Source: Eubacteriales bacterium (lineage in GTDB: Bacteria; Bacillota; Clostridia; Oscillospirales; Oscillospiraceae). From it: a DNA stretch of 64,000 nt. The position numbers were made by a program, and so were the translations under genes. Below are positions 37,096 through 45,116 of this stretch, piece by piece. Within the stretch, counting starts at the first letter, position 1, and every line of letters starts with the position of its first letter. The stretch spans positions 1 through 64,000 of the forward strand of contig JAUNJE010000003.1 in the NCBI GenBank assembly GCA_030533415.1, written 5' to 3'. The notes beneath the pieces are model-generated. The model was not told the DNA's origin and made no database searches. It saw only the letters and a list, made by a program, of their open reading frames with translations.

Positions 37096-38552
37096 AAATG
37101 CCCAAATTCGGCATTCGGAAGGTTGTGGACTCCTTCAAAACCCGCTCTTTTCGGGTAGGCGGCTACAGCGTGGTGGCCACGGCCATAGTGATCGCCATTG
37201 CCGTGGCGGTGAACCTGCTTGCCAATGCGCTGCCTGCAAGCCTTACCCAGTTTGACACCACGCCCGGCCAGCTTTTCACCGTTTCCCAGCAGACGGAGAA
37301 GCTGGTCAGCGGCCTGGAGGAGGATGTGACGGTTTACTGGGTGGTGCGCAGTGGTTATGAGGAAAGCTACATCGGCACGCTCCTGGACCAATATGAGGCG
37401 CTGAACAGCCACATCAAGGTGGTAAAAAAGGACCCGGATGTGAATCCGGGGTTTGTGCAGCAGTATACGGACAATTTTACGGAAAACAGCCTGATCGTAG
37501 AGGCTGGCGGCAAAAGCCGGTATGTGGACTATGGAGACATCTTCGTAATGGATTACGAATCGTACTACTATTACGGGGAGCAGAACTGGAGCTTCTGCGG
37601 GGAAAGCGAAGTGACCAGTGCCATCGACTATGTCCTCAGCGAGGATCTGCCTACGGTCTATACCCTGACGGGACATGGCGAGTTGGCCCTGCCCACCACC
37701 TTCGCCACTGCGGTTGAGAAGGAGAACATCGAAACGGCGGAGCTGTCCCTGCTGACGGAGGAGGCCATTCCGGAGGATGCAGCCGCGCTGCTGATCTACG
37801 CCCCACAGCGGGATATCTCTGAGGATGAAAAAACCAAGATCGAGACGTATCTGGGCAACGGCGGAAAGCTGATCCTGATTACCGACCCGCCGCAGGAGGG
37901 TGCGCTCACCAATCTGGAAGCGGTGATGGCCCACTATGGGATCACCGCTCAGGAGGGAATTGTCGTTGAGGGCGACCGGGACCATTATATTTGGGGAACG
38001 CCCTACTATCTGCTGCCGGAACTGAACAGCCATACCATCACCAGTCCCCTGATCAGCAGCGGCTACTATGTGCTGCTGCCCATTGCCCAGGGACTGACAG
38101 TCAGCAGCGATCTGCCCGATACCATGGTGGTTTCGGAATTGCTGACCACTTCCAGCAGTGCCTTTTCCAAGGCCGCCGGCTACAACCTGAACACCTATGA
38201 AAAAGAAGAAGGGGACGCAGAAGGTCCTTTTGCCCTGGCGGTGCTGGCATCCGAGACCCTGGACGACGGGATCTATGGGGATGTGGTCTGGGTGTCCTCC
38301 ACATCCTTGCTGGATGAACAGACCAATGAAATGGTCTCCGGCGGCAATCAGGATTTCTTCCTGAATATTCTGAACTACCTGTGTCAGAGTGAGGACAGCG
38401 GCATTTCCATCCATGCGAAGTCCCTGTCCACCGAATATCTGACCATGCAGACCAGTACGGCGTCCATGCTTACCGTGCTGATCATCGGCATCCTTCCCGC
38501 AGCATACCTTGCCGCAGGTATCTATATTTGGTTCCGGAGGAAACGCAGATGA
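37092..38552 (+). CDS. GldG-like ABC-associated membrane protein
   Basis: This 486-residue protein has one N-terminal membrane helix (about 24-45), a large extracytoplasmic domain, and one C-terminal helix (about 455-478) ending in FRRKRR. The FTVSQQTEKLVSGLEEDVTV region near 66-85 and the YTLTGHGELAL stretch near 194-204 match the ABC_transp_aux/GldG family. The start at 37092 was selected because it follows GGAGGTGGAG and overlaps the permease stop. It probably forms the extracellular part of the transporter; the ligand is unknown. Confidence 0.83.
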   Translation: MKMPKFGIRKVVDSFKTRSFRVGGYSVVATAIVIAIAVAVNLLANALPASLTQFDTTPGQLFTVSQQTEKLVSGLEEDVTVYWVVRSGYEESYIGTLLDQYEALNSHIKVVKKDPDVNPGFVQQYTDNFTENSLIVEAGGKSRYVDYGDIFVMDYESYYYYGEQNWSFCGESEVTSAIDYVLSEDLPTVYTLTGHGELALPTTFATAVEKENIETAELSLLTEEAIPEDAAALLIYAPQRDISEDEKTKIETYLGNGGKLILITDPPQEGALTNLEAVMAHYGITAQEGIVVEGDRDHYIWGTPYYLLPELNSHTITSPLISSGYYVLLPIAQGLTVSSDLPDTMVVSELLTTSSSAFSKAAGYNLNTYEKEEGDAEGPFALAVLASETLDDGIYGDVVWVSSTSLLDEQTNEMVSGGNQDFFLNILNYLCQSEDSGISIHAKSLSTEYLTMQTSTASMLTVLIIGILPAAYLAAGIYIWFRRKRR

Positions 38553-39958
38553 AAAGAGGAAAGAAATTGTTGGTCCTGCTGCTCCTGCTGGTTCTGCTCC
38601 TGGGGGCCGCCTATGGGGCCGCACGGCTGAATTCTGAGGAAAAGATGGAGGAGGAAACCGTTTATACAACGGTTTTTACCCTGGATCCCGATGAAGTGAC
38701 ACAAATCGGCTGGGATTACAGCGAGGCCCTGTCCTTTACCAAAGAGGAAGGGGGCTGGGTCTATGATGCGGATTCCGCCTTTCCCCTGGATGAGGATTAT
38801 ATCGATGCCATGCTGGAAACCCTGAAGGAGCTGCGGTCCACCAAAACCATTGAAGCCGTGGAAAACTGGGACCAGTATACCCTGGAGGTGCCCATCTGTG
38901 AGATCACCGTCACCGCCGGGGATACCACCCGCACCGTCAAAATCGGTGAGGAAACCGCCCTGGGCGGCCAGCGGTATCTGTCCATCGGCGACGGCAACGC
39001 CTATCTGGTGGACAGCAGCGTCATTGACCCCTTCAGCTATGGTCTGTACGATGTGCTGAAAATGGAGTCTGTGCCTGATATGAGCAGTCTTTTGAGCATG
39101 GAGCTTGTTTCCGGCAAGGAGAGCTACGAAATCCAGCGGCTGGAAAACAGCGGCCTGGCCTATTCCGACGAATATATCTGGTTCATGGGGGAAAAACCCC
39201 TGGACACGGAGCTGACAGAAAAGCTGCTGCGTTATCTGACGACTATGACCTGGCAGGAATGTGTGAATTATCATGCCGAAGATCTCAGCAAATATGGCCT
39301 GGATACGCCTGCCGCAGTCATTACGGTACACTATCTGGAAACGGTGCAGACCGCGTCCGACGAAACCGATGCGGAGGGGAATACTGTCTATGAGACACAG
39401 GAGGAGCGCACCTATACCCTGGAGATCGGCGCGGAGGGAAAGGACGGATACTATGTCCGAATCCAGGATTCCCGGATGATTTATCTGATTCCCGCCAATG
39501 TGGCGGAAACCCTGCTGTACACCACTTATGCGGATCTTCTGCCGGATGAGGTGCTGCTGATGGACTGGGATAACGTCAAGACGATGGAAATTACCCTGGA
39601 CGGGGAGACCTACACCATCGAAAGGACCCTGGAAACCGTCGCAGATGACGAGGGGAACGAAACAGAGGAAGTTGTTTACAGGATGGACGGTGAGGAAGTG
39701 AATGCCGCCTCCATTCCCGAAGCGCTGGATGCGCTCGTTTCCACCGGCTACGCGGCGGGCTTGACGCCAGAGCGGGGAGAAGAGATTCGCTTTGTTATCA
39801 AGCGGGAGCATGCAACCTTCCCGGAGGTGGAATTTGTGATTTACCAGTACAACAGCACCTCCTGCCTGGTGACGCTGAACGGGGAAGCCACCGTGTTTGT
39901 GGCAAGAGCGGACGCAGTCTCCCTGGTGGAGAAAGTCAACGCGCTGGTTTTGAAGTGA
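38549..39958 (+). CDS. DUF4340 domain-containing lipoprotein-like membrane protein
   Basis: This 469-residue protein has an N-terminal hydrophobic segment (KKLLVLLLLLVLLLGAAYG, residues 4-22) without a lipobox Cys, so it is a signal anchor. It is followed by repeated beta-rich modules of the DUF4340 type (DEVTQIGWDYSEA, then WVYDADSAFPLDEDYID). DUF4340 proteins commonly follow GldG-like genes. Here it overlaps the GldG-like stop and closes the four-gene operon. It probably works extracellularly with that protein. No catalytic motif is evident. Confidence 0.82.
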   Translation: MKRGKKLLVLLLLLVLLLGAAYGAARLNSEEKMEEETVYTTVFTLDPDEVTQIGWDYSEALSFTKEEGGWVYDADSAFPLDEDYIDAMLETLKELRSTKTIEAVENWDQYTLEVPICEITVTAGDTTRTVKIGEETALGGQRYLSIGDGNAYLVDSSVIDPFSYGLYDVLKMESVPDMSSLLSMELVSGKESYEIQRLENSGLAYSDEYIWFMGEKPLDTELTEKLLRYLTTMTWQECVNYHAEDLSKYGLDTPAAVITVHYLETVQTASDETDAEGNTVYETQEERTYTLEIGAEGKDGYYVRIQDSRMIYLIPANVAETLLYTTYADLLPDEVLLMDWDNVKTMEITLDGETYTIERTLETVADDEGNETEEVVYRMDGEEVNAASIPEALDALVSTGYAAGLTPERGEEIRFVIKREHATFPEVEFVIYQYNSTSCLVTLNGEATVFVARADAVSLVEKVNALVLK

Positions 39959-39980
39959 TATATCAAAAAAGTCCAAAAAT

Positions 39981-40009
39981 CCGGGGTCAGGCGGTTCGCC
40001 TGACCCCGG
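39981..40009. terminator. Bidirectional terminator between converging operons
   Basis: A perfect 13-bp stem, CCGGGGTCAGGCG (39981-39993) with CGCCTGACCCCGG (39997-40009), has a 3-nt loop. On the minus strand it is followed by ATTTTTGG, so it mainly serves the hyp operon. On the plus strand it follows the DUF4340 gene. Confidence 0.88.
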
Positions 40010-40036
40010 TATTTGTATGGAATTGGGCTGGCAGGT

Positions 40037-41074
40037 TTACTCTGTTCTTGCCATTGCCAGCTGGAAGTCCCTGGTATCGGTGAAGATTTCGTTCTTGTAG
40101 GGGTTCTTCTTCTGCTGGATGGCGCGGCGGATGATAATGGCGAGAACCAGCACATTCACGGCCAGGGACAGAACCGAGAGCACACCCTGGGGCACCGGAT
40201 TGACAGCCGTGGGACGGACAGCCGCGTCCATGAAGCCGTCGGCGTAGAGTACGGGAATGGTGGTGAAGATGCTGTTGTCCTGGAACAGGGGGAACACCTG
40301 GGCGAACATGCACCACAGGGACAGGGTGTTGGCCCGGTTCTGGATCCAGCCGCCCTTGTTCCACAGGGCTGCCGCCACGGTGGGGGCCAGCAGCAGTGCC
40401 AGGCCGCAGTACCAGGCGTGGGTGGGCAGGTTCAGGTAGGTGTACTGGAAGTTCCAGACATCGTATGCCAGGATGTACAGCCAGATCATATCCGGCCACA
40501 GCATGTCGTCCTTCTTTTTGGAGGAGTAGATTCCCCACCAGCCGGTCATGCAGAAAATGTTGATGATGCCGGCAATGCCATTGAGCCAGTTCCACCAGCC
40601 GCCATAGAGCCAGACATTTTCACTGGACAGCCACCAGCGGTCGCCGTATGCCTTCATGGCCAGGGCACCCTTAATGGCGGACTCAAAGTCGCTGCCTACC
40701 GCGATCAAAATGTTGATGGCCACAATGGCGAAGGGGAAAACCTTAAACCACTGGGTTTTGCCGATGCTCCACTTGTACTTCAGCATCATAAAGCCGATAC
40801 AGCCGGCGGTTGCCGCATAGAGCTTTGCATAGTGGAACCAGCTGTTCATGTACAGGTAGGTGGGATTGTTCAGCGCCCAGGAAGCCCCTGTGGCGGCGCC
40901 GATGGCCACGGCGATGAAATACACCGTAAGCCCTGCGGGCAGGATCAGGAAGCAGAAAATGCCGCCTTTTTTGGTTCGCCGGGCGATCTCGTTGGTCAGG
41001 ATCAGCCCGAGGAACACCAGCAGCCAGCCCAGAAGCTGAAAGCCGGCCTGTTCTCCGTAGATTTGAAATAGCAT
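40037..41074 (-). CDS. Multi-pass membrane protein, possibly DUF5692 family
   Basis: This 345-residue protein is very hydrophobic, with about ten predicted membrane helices and many Trp residues (for example WWLSSENVWLYGGWWNWL near 150-167). It has no recognisable transporter or enzyme motif. From memory it resembles the uncharacterised DUF5692 family; this was not checked. It is the last gene of the hypB-flavoprotein-hypA operon, 25 bp after hypA, so a role in nickel or electron transfer is conceivable but unproven. A TTACCTCCTC complement gives a good AGGAGG ribosome site. Confidence 0.6.
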   Translation of the reverse strand: MLFQIYGEQAGFQLLGWLLVFLGLILTNEIARRTKKGGIFCFLILPAGLTVYFIAVAIGAATGASWALNNPTYLYMNSWFHYAKLYAATAGCIGFMMLKYKWSIGKTQWFKVFPFAIVAINILIAVGSDFESAIKGALAMKAYGDRWWLSSENVWLYGGWWNWLNGIAGIINIFCMTGWWGIYSSKKKDDMLWPDMIWLYILAYDVWNFQYTYLNLPTHAWYCGLALLLAPTVAAALWNKGGWIQNRANTLSLWCMFAQVFPLFQDNSIFTTIPVLYADGFMDAAVRPTAVNPVPQGVLSVLSLAVNVLVLAIIIRRAIQQKKNPYKNEIFTDTRDFQLAMARTE

Positions 41075-41099
41075 AGTTAGTTACCTCCTCTTGATTTTC

Positions 41100-41444
41100 C
41101 TAACAGGCGGCGATTTCCTTGATGGTGATTTCGCTGCCTGTCAATAAATAGGTTTTTTCGCTGCCGCAGTGGGGGCAGCTCCGGCCGTGGGCGACGGTGC
41201 CGTATTCTTTGCCGCAATCTTCACAGACCGAAACAGCGGGGATGGTTTCCACCACCATCCGGCACCCGTGCAGCAGCTCCCGCTTTTTGACTGCCCAGTT
41301 CCAGCAGTCCACCAGATAGCTTTCGATCACGGTGGAGACTTCCCCCAGTTCTATGGTGACGCTTTGGATGGAAGTCAGGCCGTTTTCCTTTGCCACCGCC
41401 TCCAGGGAATCCATAATGTGAAAGACGATACCCAGCTCGTGCAT
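41100..41444 (-). CDS. hypA: Hydrogenase maturation nickel metallochaperone HypA
   Basis: This 114-residue HypA/HybF protein binds nickel and hands it to target enzymes together with HypB. The N-terminal MHE (nickel-binding His2), VTIELGEVS near 29-37, and two zinc-binding pairs CEDC and CPHC in the C-terminal third are all present. The gene follows the flavoprotein stop by one base and precedes the membrane protein. No hydrogenase large subunit, urease or CO dehydrogenase gene lies in the window, so its client is unknown. Confidence 0.9.
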   Translation of the reverse strand: MHELGIVFHIMDSLEAVAKENGLTSIQSVTIELGEVSTVIESYLVDCWNWAVKKRELLHGCRMVVETIPAVSVCEDCGKEYGTVAHGRSCPHCGSEKTYLLTGSEITIKEIAAC

Positions 41445-41445
41445 T

Positions 41446-44238
41446 TTACTGGCCCTTCTTCGCCTGGCGCTCCGCCTTCTTGATCTTCAGCTCCCGCTTG
41501 ACCATATAGGGCAGGATCTTTTTCATCTTGTCCTCGGTTTTGACCATGGTGGAGCATTCGGGAAGTTCCCGGTGCAGGTGGATGGCGTCAAAGGCGCACT
41601 TCGTGGTGCACACGCCGCAGCCGATGCACTTGTTGGTATCCACCACGGAGGCGCCGCAGCCCAGGCACCGGGCGGTCTCCGCCTTGACCTGCTCCTCCGT
41701 GAAGGTCAGCTTGGCGTCCCGGAAGGAGCGCTTGTGGTCGATGGCGGCATTGATGCCGGGTTTCTGGCGGGAGGCGTTGTCGTAGTGCTCCACCACAATG
41801 TTCTTCTTGTCCAGTTCGATAAAACCATTGCGGTTCCGGCCGATGGTCAGGCTGGTGTTGGGCTGGACGAAGCGGTGGATGGAGATGGCGCCCTCCTTGC
41901 CTGCGGCGATGGCGTCAATGGCAAATTTGGGACCGGTATAGACGTCGCCGCCGACGAAGATGTCCGGTTCCGCGGTCTGGTAGGTCAGGCTGTCCGCCAC
42001 GGCGCCGTTGCCCCGGCCCAGTTGAACCTTGGAGCCTTCCAGCAGGCTGCCCCACAGGATGCTCTGGCCGATGGACAGGAATACCCGGTTGCATTCCACG
42101 GTCTGGGTGTCGTTTTCGTCGTAGGCAGGGCTGAAGCGTCCGGTCTCATCCCATACACGGGTGCAGCGCTTGAACACGATGCCTGTGACCTTGCCGTTTT
42201 CGGTGAGGATCTCCTTGGGACCCCAGCCGCAGCTTACGGTAACGCCCTCTTCCAGAGCCTCCTGAATCTCCTCTTCGGAGGCGGGCATTTTGTCCCGCGG
42301 CTCCAGGCAGAACATGGACACGGACTCCGCGCCGCAGCGGTGGGCGCTTCTTGCTACGTCGATGGCCACGTTGCCGCCGCCGACCACCACGGCCTTGCCA
42401 GCTACGCCATAGCTTTCGTCCGCGCCGACGGTGCGCAGGAAGTCCACGGCGGTCATGACGCCCTCGGCATCCTCGCCGGGAATGCCGGCCTTCCGGCCGC
42501 CCTGGCAGCCGATGGCGATGTAGAAGGCCTTATAGCCCTGCTGGCGCAGCTGCTGGATGGTAATGTCCCTGCCCACCTCAACGCCGCAGCGGATCTCCAC
42601 GCCCATAACGCGCAGAATCTCGATTTCCGCGTCAATGACGTCCTTTTCCAGTTTGAAGCTGGGGATGCCGTAACGGAGCATGCCGCCGGGCTTCTCGTTC
42701 TTTTCAAACACCACCGGACGGTAGCCCTTTTCCGCCAGATAGTAGGCGCAGCTCAGGCCCGCCGGGCCGGCGCCGATGATGGCGACCTTTTCCTCAAAAC
42801 CGCCTTCGACCTTGGGGATGACCTTGGGCGGGATGTAGCGGCTTTGGGCTTCCATGTCCTTCCGGGCAATGAATTTCTTCACCTCGTCAATGGCCACGGC
42901 CTGGTCGATGGTGCCTCTGGTGCAGGCATCCTCACAGCGGCGGTTGCAGATGTGGCCGCAGACGGCGGGGAAGGGATTGTTTTTCTTGATCAGGGCCAGG
43001 GCCTCGGTATACCTGCCCTGGGCCGCCAGCTTCAGATAGCCCTGAACGCCGATATGGGCGGGGCAGGCGGTCTTACAGGGGGCCGTGCCGGTGTCATAGC
43101 AGTTGATGCGGTTGTTGTCCCGGTAGTCGATGTCCCATTTTTCCGGGCCCCACTTGACGGTATCGGGAAGCTCGTGCTTGGGATAGGCGATGGGGCCGTC
43201 CTTAGTGCACAGCTTCTGGCCCAGTTTCACGGCGCCGGCGGGGCAGTATTCCACGCAGCGGCCGCAGGCGACGCAGTTCTCCGCTTCCACCTTTGCCACA
43301 TAGGCACTGCGGCTCATGTTGGGGGTGTTGAACAGCTGGGAGGTGCGCAGGGCGTTGCAGACGTTGACATTGCAGTTGCAGATGGCAAAAATCTTTTCCT
43401 CGCCGTCAATATTGGTGATCTGGTGGACAAAGCCGTTGTCCTCAGCTTTGCGGAAAATCTCCAGGGCCTCGTCATAGCTGATATAGCGGCCCCGGTCGGT
43501 TTCCACCACATAATCCGCCATATCCCCCACGGCGATGCACCAGTCCTCGTAATCATCGCCGCAGCCTTCGCCCATTTTCGCCCGGGACATCCGGCAGGAG
43601 CAGGGGGAAGCGGCAAATTTGTTGTACTTTTTCAGCCAGTAGGAGATGTGCTCCAAGTCAATGGACTGGTTTTCCGTCTCGATGGCCTTTTCCACGGGGA
43701 TGACGTGCATACCGATTCCGGCGCCTCCGGGAGGCACCATGGGGGTGATTTTTTCCAAAGGCAGGAAGGTCATCCGCTCGAAGAACGCGGTCACTTCGGG
43801 GTGCCCGTCGATCTGGGACTGGCGCATGTTGAAAAATTCCGCACTGCCGGGGACGAAACGGGGCAGGACATAGCGCTTTTCGCCCTTGGGGTTCTTGCCG
43901 TCCAGATTTTCCCAGTTATATTCCACCAGACCCACATAGGCCATTTCGCCCAGAAGCGTTTCCAGCTTCTGCTCCTCCATGCCGGTGATTTTCACCAGCT
44001 GCTGCAGGGTCTTGGGCTTGCGGACTCCCATTTTCAGGGCCACATCCGCCATTTCGTCGGTGACCACACCCGCAAGGCCCCAGTATTCGGGGTCCTCAGC
44101 CTTAACGCCGTGAAGCTTGGCGGGCACCCGGTCGGTGATCATCTGTCCCAGCTTGATGATCTTCTCCCGGGGGGCATCGGTTTTCGGGATGTCAAAGGGA
44201 AGTTTGCTTTCGTCCAATGGAAATTTTGTTTCGCTCAT
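41446..44238 (-). CDS. Multidomain iron-sulfur flavoprotein with GltD-like NAD(P)-FAD oxidoreductase core
   Basis: This large electron-transfer protein has 930 residues. The N-terminal 210 residues are a non-catalytic domain with a winged-helix-like part. Next come a Cys cluster (CSCRMSRAKMGEGCG near 213-227, then CNCNVNVC) and a ferredoxin motif CVACGRCVEYC near 319-329. The GltD-type N-terminal cluster starts CKTACPAHIGVQGY near 388, the FAD site is GAGPAGLSCAYYL near 487, and the NAD(P) site is VVGGGNVAIDVA near 616. FAD contact GGDVYTGPKFAIDA lies near 765. A C-terminal ferredoxin domain (CLGCG, CIGCGVCTTKC) spans about 856-885. The start at 44238 overlaps the hypB stop and follows AAAGGAGAC. 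It resembles SfrB/NfnB-like enzymes; the partner is unknown. Confidence 0.8.
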   Translation of the reverse strand: MSETKFPLDESKLPFDIPKTDAPREKIIKLGQMITDRVPAKLHGVKAEDPEYWGLAGVVTDEMADVALKMGVRKPKTLQQLVKITGMEEQKLETLLGEMAYVGLVEYNWENLDGKNPKGEKRYVLPRFVPGSAEFFNMRQSQIDGHPEVTAFFERMTFLPLEKITPMVPPGGAGIGMHVIPVEKAIETENQSIDLEHISYWLKKYNKFAASPCSCRMSRAKMGEGCGDDYEDWCIAVGDMADYVVETDRGRYISYDEALEIFRKAEDNGFVHQITNIDGEEKIFAICNCNVNVCNALRTSQLFNTPNMSRSAYVAKVEAENCVACGRCVEYCPAGAVKLGQKLCTKDGPIAYPKHELPDTVKWGPEKWDIDYRDNNRINCYDTGTAPCKTACPAHIGVQGYLKLAAQGRYTEALALIKKNNPFPAVCGHICNRRCEDACTRGTIDQAVAIDEVKKFIARKDMEAQSRYIPPKVIPKVEGGFEEKVAIIGAGPAGLSCAYYLAEKGYRPVVFEKNEKPGGMLRYGIPSFKLEKDVIDAEIEILRVMGVEIRCGVEVGRDITIQQLRQQGYKAFYIAIGCQGGRKAGIPGEDAEGVMTAVDFLRTVGADESYGVAGKAVVVGGGNVAIDVARSAHRCGAESVSMFCLEPRDKMPASEEEIQEALEEGVTVSCGWGPKEILTENGKVTGIVFKRCTRVWDETGRFSPAYDENDTQTVECNRVFLSIGQSILWGSLLEGSKVQLGRGNGAVADSLTYQTAEPDIFVGGDVYTGPKFAIDAIAAGKEGAISIHRFVQPNTSLTIGRNRNGFIELDKKNIVVEHYDNASRQKPGINAAIDHKRSFRDAKLTFTEEQVKAETARCLGCGASVVDTNKCIGCGVCTTKCAFDAIHLHRELPECSTMVKTEDKMKKILPYMVKRELKIKKAERQAKKGQ

Positions 44239-44912
44239 AGATTGTCTCCTTTCCATGCGTTCACTTCTTCTTTCAGCCAGGCGGACAAAGCTTCCACACC
44301 CTGGCCGGTTCTGGCGCTGATGGGGAATATCCTGGCGTTGGGATTGCGCATATGGATGTATTCGCTGCATTTTTCCAGGTCAAAATCGAAATAGGGCATC
44401 ACGTCGATTTTGTTGATGATCACGGTGTCGCAGACCTGGAACATCAGGGGGTATTTCAGGGGCTTGTCGTGGCCCTCGGGGACGGAGAGGATCATGGCGT
44501 TCTTCACCGCGCCGGTGTCGAATTCCGCCGGACAGACCAGGTTGCCCACATTCTCCAAAATCACAAGCTCCAGTCCCTCCGTTTCCAGCCCCTCCAGCCC
44601 CTGCCGGGTCATGGCGGCGTCCAGGTGGCACATACCGCCGGTGTGCAACTGGATGGCCCTGGCTCCGGTGGCGGCGATGGTTTTGGCGTCCACATCGGAG
44701 TCGATATCCGCTTCCATGACGCCGATCTGCAGGTCGTCTTTCAGGCTTTCGATCAACCGGGTCAGGGTGGTTGTCTTTCCGGAACCGGGAGAGGACATGA
44801 GGTTCAGCAGGTAAATGCCCTTGCGCTTCAGCTCCCGGCGGAGGGCATCGGCCTGGGCATCGTTATTTGCAAAGACGCTTTGCTTGATTTCCAGTATCTT
44901 GACTGCATCCAT
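44235..44912 (-). CDS. hypB: Hydrogenase nickel incorporation GTPase HypB
   Basis: This 225-residue SIMIBI GTPase drives nickel release from HypA or SlyD into an enzyme active site. The P-loop SSPGSGKTT lies near 40-48, ENVGNLVCPAEFDTG near 117-131 includes the nickel-binding Cys at the dimer interface, and NKID and ISARTGQG follow. The His-rich N-terminal stretch of some HypB proteins is absent. The second ATG (44912) was preferred because AAGGAG lies 8 nt upstream. It is the first gene of the operon and has a palindromic operator in its leader. Confidence 0.9.
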   Translation of the reverse strand: MDAVKILEIKQSVFANNDAQADALRRELKRKGIYLLNLMSSPGSGKTTTLTRLIESLKDDLQIGVMEADIDSDVDAKTIAATGARAIQLHTGGMCHLDAAMTRQGLEGLETEGLELVILENVGNLVCPAEFDTGAVKNAMILSVPEGHDKPLKYPLMFQVCDTVIINKIDVMPYFDFDLEKCSEYIHMRNPNARIFPISARTGQGVEALSAWLKEEVNAWKGDNL

Positions 44913-44930
44913 AGGCATGGCTCCTTTGCT

Positions 44931-44947
44931 CTCTGGTCATACCAGAG
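44931..44947 (-). promoter_or_regulatory. Palindromic operator in the hypB leader (FadR/FCD type)
   Basis: CTCTGGT-CAT-ACCAGAG is a perfect 17-bp palindrome. Its core TGGTCATACCA matches the FadR-subfamily consensus TNGTNNNACNA at every defined position. It lies between the predicted hypB promoter and ribosome site, 19 bp before the start codon. The adjacent divergent regulator is of the matching family. Confidence 0.8.
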
Positions 44948-44972
44948 GGCGTGTGTATTTTCTGTTACCTAT

Positions 44973-45001
44973 AGTTTAATAATTTATGACCAAAATGTCA
45001 A
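44973..45001 (-). promoter_or_regulatory. Promoter of the hypB operon
   Basis: On the minus strand a perfect TTGACA (complement of 44996-45001) and TAAACT (complement of 44973-44978) are 17 bp apart. The spacer holds TGGTCATA, repeating eight bases of the downstream operator as a half-site. Confidence 0.75.
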
Positions 45002-45042
45002 CAATAACCTTGTGCTTTCTACATAATATCACAATTTCCATC

Positions 45043-45071
45043 TTGAATTTTGTGAGAATCCATAGTATCAT
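45043..45071 (+). promoter_or_regulatory. Promoter of the GntR regulator gene
   Basis: TTGAAT (45043-45048) and TATCAT (45066-45071) are separated by 17 bp, about 46 bp before the regulator start codon. Confidence 0.6.
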
Positions 45072-45085
45072 TTTACTGTGGTCTG

Positions 45086-45096
45086 TGGTATAGCCA
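45086..45096 (+). promoter_or_regulatory. Possible autoregulatory operator of the GntR gene
   Basis: TGGTATAGCCA matches TNGTNNNACNA with one mismatch and lies in the regulator leader just downstream of its predicted transcription start. Confidence 0.5.
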
Positions 45097-45116
45097 CGAC
45101 GGAAAGGAGCAGTATC

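Noticed and set aside
41572..44394. 940-residue open frame on the plus strand opposite the flavoprotein gene
   Set aside because: The opposite strand holds ferredoxin, FAD and NAD(P) motifs in order. This frame has only Ala/Gly/Asp/Val-rich sequence with no domain.
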